In this document: positions 61,659-64,000 of the stretch, in pieces | Numbering within the stretch: position 1 is the first letter of the stretch | How the letters are laid out: each line of letters opens with the position of its first letter | Origin: Methanofollis liminatans DSM 4140 | GTDB lineage: Archaea; Halobacteriota; Methanomicrobia; Methanomicrobiales; Methanofollaceae | Assembly (NCBI RefSeq): GCF_000275865.1 | Contig: NZ_CM001555.1 | Location: forward strand, 1-64,000 | Reading direction: 5' to 3' | Length of the DNA: 64,000 nt | Program-made: the position numbers and the translations under genes | Notes under the pieces: generated by a model | Databases searched by the model: none | The model's input: only the letters and a program-made list of their open reading frames with translations | What the model was told of the DNA's origin: nothing

Positions 61659-64000
61659 ATGGGGATCAGGCCAACGCTAAAACTGTTGTTTGCAGCACTC
61701 ATGCTCGTCTGTCTCGCACAGGCAGCCAGTGCGGCAACGGTCCATGTCGCTGCAAGCGACAGCACGGCTGAACTGAAAAGTCAGGCTGATTATATCTGCG
61801 ACGGGTATAATGACCAGATAGAGATCCAGGCGGCAATCAACGCACTGCCAGCCAGCGGCGGCGAAGTGGTCCTGGCAGAGGGCAAATTCAGCCTCGGATC
61901 ATCTGTCACGTTAAAGTCGAACACTGTTTTGAGAGGAGCAGGAGAGGAAAAAACGATCCTGACATTCTCATCAGGCAGAGTGGATATCTCAGGCGTGCAG
62001 TATGTCACCGTCGGTGACTTCAAACTCCTCGGGACTGGAGCAGTTTTCATCAAGAACGCAAAGCACATCACGGCCGAGCGGATCTATGCGTACGACATCT
62101 CCAATGTCCAGTGGGGCGCCTTCCAGGTAAGAGCGGACAGCTATGTCACCGAAGACATCAAGCTGATCGACTGCACCGCCGATTACATTGCACGTCACGG
62201 ATTTGTTAACGACGGAACCAACGGTGGCCTGATAAAAGATATGCAGTTTATACGCTGCAAGGCGCTCAGCTGTGGTCTTCACAACAGGATCACGGCAGAG
62301 TGGGGAACCTGGGTGACCGGTTTCGATATCACGGAGACCGTCGATATCGAGAATGTCCTGCTTGACTCCTGCGTCGCGGACAACAACTGGGAATCGGGCT
62401 TCCACATCGAGTACTTCCCCAAAAAGACAAATGTAACATTCATAAACTGCCTTTCCACAAACAACGGCAGGGTCAAGCAGTACTCAAACGATGAGAAGAT
62501 CTGGATGGCCGGCTACACCGTTTCCGGTGACGTCACCCTGATCAACTGCACGGCCGAGAACAACATGAAGGGGATCTTCTTCAACACCGGCCACTGGGCA
62601 GCTGGCGGCGTATTTGTCGACGTCCCCGGCACTCCGAAGTTCATCAACTTCCATGATGACGGCTCCAACATCGGCCTCTACATGCTGGGTGCACGCAGAG
62701 GCGTGCTGGAAAACTGTGTATTTGAAAACTCGGAGACCTACGCGATCTATGACTACAAGTCGTGGGACATCACGTTCGACAACTGCGATTTCGTGAACCC
62801 TGCGGGGGTCAACGGCGTCTACATCCAGAATGTTGTCGCAAACTCACAGGACTGGAGCGGCGTGAACCTCATCTTCGATGAGAATTACCAGTACAACCCG
62901 GTTCAGGAGCCAACGCCGGAACCAACCCCTGTGCCAACACCGGAACCAACGCCGGTTCCGACCGAGCCCCTGGCAGTGCCGGGGATCGTCGCGATCGAGC
63001 AGTATGACGCCGGCGGCGAGGGCGTCGCATACCACGACACCACCGCAGGCAACCAGGAAAACACCCTCGGAACCGATGACGTCGATATCGTCACCCGTTC
63101 ATGGTACGACGGCTACCTGATCGGATACATCGACGAGGGCGAATGGATCAACTACACCGTGAACGTCGAGGAGGCAGGGGTCTATGACGTCGAGCTCCTC
63201 GTCTACGCAAAGAACGCAGGAAGGACCCTCTCCCTTGCAATCGACGGGGAAGAGGCATGCACCATTGAGGTCCCGGCAGGAGGCGACTGGACGACACCCC
63301 TGAACCCGACCGCACAGGTGACCTTCCCGACCGCAGGCGAGCACGTCGTCACGCTGACATTCGCAGGCGGGGACATGAACGTCGGGCCCATGTCGTTCGC
63401 ACTCGCAGGACCGATACCGGAGCCGATACCGGAGCCGACACCTGAACCGACGCCTGAACCGACGCCGGTGCCAAAAGACGAACCGGTTTATCTTTCGACA
63501 CCGCTGCCCGGCATCATTGCAGTCGAGCAGTATGACGCCGGCGGCGAGGGCGTCGCATACCACGACACCACCGCAGGCAACCAGGAAAACACCCTCGGAG
63601 ACGATGACGTCGATATCGTCACCCGTCCATGGTACGACGGCTACCTCATCGGATACATCGCCGAGGGCGAATGGATCAACTACACCGTAAACGTCGAGGA
63701 GGCAGGCGTCTATAACGTCGAGTTCCTTTTCTACGCAAAGAGCGCAGGAAGGACCCTCACCCTTGCGATCGACGGGGAAGAGGCATGTAGCGTCGTGGCC
63801 CCGGCAGAAGGGTCCTGGACAACACCCCTGAACCCGACCACACAGGTGACCTTCCCGACCGCAGGCGAGCACGTCGTCACGCTGACATTCACAGGCGGGG
63901 ACATGAACGTCGGGCCCATATCGTTTGCACTCGCAGGGCCGGTCCCCGAACCGGCGCCAGAAGGTATGATGGTACTGCCCGGCATCGTCGCGGTCGAGCA
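61659..64000 (+). CDS. Modular surface protein: beta-helix plus tandem carbohydrate-binding modules, 3' end outside window
   Basis: The frame is open from the ATG at 61659 (GAGG 7 bases upstream) to the window end, at least 780 residues. Signal peptide (1-26, ending A-S-A), beta-helix lead Q-A-D-Y-I-C-D-G-Y-N-D-Q-I-E-I-Q near 43-58, and a beta-helix domain to about 410. Then a P-T-P-E linker, CBM6/35-like module A (441-585), a second P-E-P-T linker, module B (617-761), and the beginning of a third module. Module motifs: E-Q-Y-D-A-G-G-E-G-V-A-Y-H-D and I-D-E-G-E-W-I-N-Y-T-V-N-V. A surface glycan-binding or -cutting protein; anchor not visible. Confidence 0.85.
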   Translation, partial: MGIRPTLKLLFAALMLVCLAQAASAATVHVAASDSTAELKSQADYICDGYNDQIEIQAAINALPASGGEVVLAEGKFSLGSSVTLKSNTVLRGAGEEKTILTFSSGRVDISGVQYVTVGDFKLLGTGAVFIKNAKHITAERIYAYDISNVQWGAFQVRADSYVTEDIKLIDCTADYIARHGFVNDGTNGGLIKDMQFIRCKALSCGLHNRITAEWGTWVTGFDITETVDIENVLLDSCVADNNWESGFHIEYFPKKTNVTFINCLSTNNGRVKQYSNDEKIWMAGYTVSGDVTLINCTAENNMKGIFFNTGHWAAGGVFVDVPGTPKFINFHDDGSNIGLYMLGARRGVLENCVFENSETYAIYDYKSWDITFDNCDFVNPAGVNGVYIQNVVANSQDWSGVNLIFDENYQYNPVQEPTPEPTPVPTPEPTPVPTEPLAVPGIVAIEQYDAGGEGVAYHDTTAGNQENTLGTDDVDIVTRSWYDGYLIGYIDEGEWINYTVNVEEAGVYDVELLVYAKNAGRTLSLAIDGEEACTIEVPAGGDWTTPLNPTAQVTFPTAGEHVVTLTFAGGDMNVGPMSFALAGPIPEPIPEPTPEPTPEPTPVPKDEPVYLSTPLPGIIAVEQYDAGGEGVAYHDTTAGNQENTLGDDDVDIVTRPWYDGYLIGYIAEGEWINYTVNVEEAGVYNVEFLFYAKSAGRTLTLAIDGEEACSVVAPAEGSWTTPLNPTTQVTFPTAGEHVVTLTFTGGDMNVGPISFALAGPVPEPAPEGMMVLPGIVAVE
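62979..63941 (+). repeat. Tandem 435-bp carbohydrate-binding-module repeats
   Basis: Unit A 62979-63413, unit B 63507-63941, and a third unit beginning at 63978. A and B are nearly identical over most of their length at DNA level, joined by proline-rich linkers, which indicates recent duplication or gene conversion. Confidence 0.85.

Overview
The window looks like the chromosome of a GC-rich methanogenic archaeon of the order Methanomicrobiales (Methanofollis/Methanoculleus-like; this placement is inferred from gene content, not from rRNA). The markers are a coenzyme M pathway of the cysteate synthase plus fused sulfopyruvate decarboxylase type, a methanogenesis-marker-16 protein, archaeal RibL, a pyruvate:ferredoxin oxidoreductase in separate subunits, DUF5654, DUF2284, DUF2769 and PEGA proteins, and TATA-box promoters. 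No tRNA, rRNA, CRISPR array or intact insertion sequence was found. Both edges cut a gene: a C25-type peptidase at the left and a beta-helix/carbohydrate-binding surface protein at the right.

Region 1 (1-13 kb): housekeeping and orphan genes. These include Hsp20-like, RlmH, a methyltransferase-like protein, a yeast-type cytosine deaminase, a triple-PEGA surface protein preceded by a possible leaderless 14-codon ORF, and a tight three-gene operon (AAA ATPase, TOPRIM-like protein, HTH/coiled-coil protein) that resembles split OLD/PARIS-type defence modules. Then come DUF5654, a secreted coiled-coil protein, a small-multidrug-export protein, DUF2284, RibL, a JAMM metalloprotease and a dihydropteroate-synthase-like protein.

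Region 2 (13-33.6 kb): central metabolism. PHP phosphoesterase-truA is followed by porBAGD (pyruvate synthase), a DUF362-ferredoxin protein, a soluble chemoreceptor with CheW and DUF2769, and the arginine operon argC-CBS-argJ-argB. After an ADP-ribosylglycohydrolase comes a six-gene cluster (26.9-32.6 kb): ABC-type ATPase, G3E GTPase, 4Fe-4S protein, marker-16 protein, cysteate synthase and fused ComDE. The last three genes cover coenzyme M synthesis from phosphoserine-derived cysteate to the final thiol. The first three look like dedicated metallocluster or thiol-transfer accessory proteins. This is the most interesting system in the window.

Region 3 (34-59 kb): a surface-glycan locus. It has seven glycosyltransferases or sugar-transfer membrane proteins, a nucleotide-sugar dehydrogenase, a Gfo/Idh oxidoreductase fused to an epimerase, an MOP flippase, two polysaccharide deacetylase-type proteins, a hexapeptide acetyltransferase and secreted beta-helix proteins, one of which also carries an SGNH hydrolase and two carbohydrate-binding modules. 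Two divergent parts of the locus share an identical 15-bp promoter core. Region 4 (59.6-64 kb): two more beta-helix surface proteins separated by about 660 bp of very AT-rich DNA. The second carries tandem, nearly identical carbohydrate-binding repeats and runs off the window.
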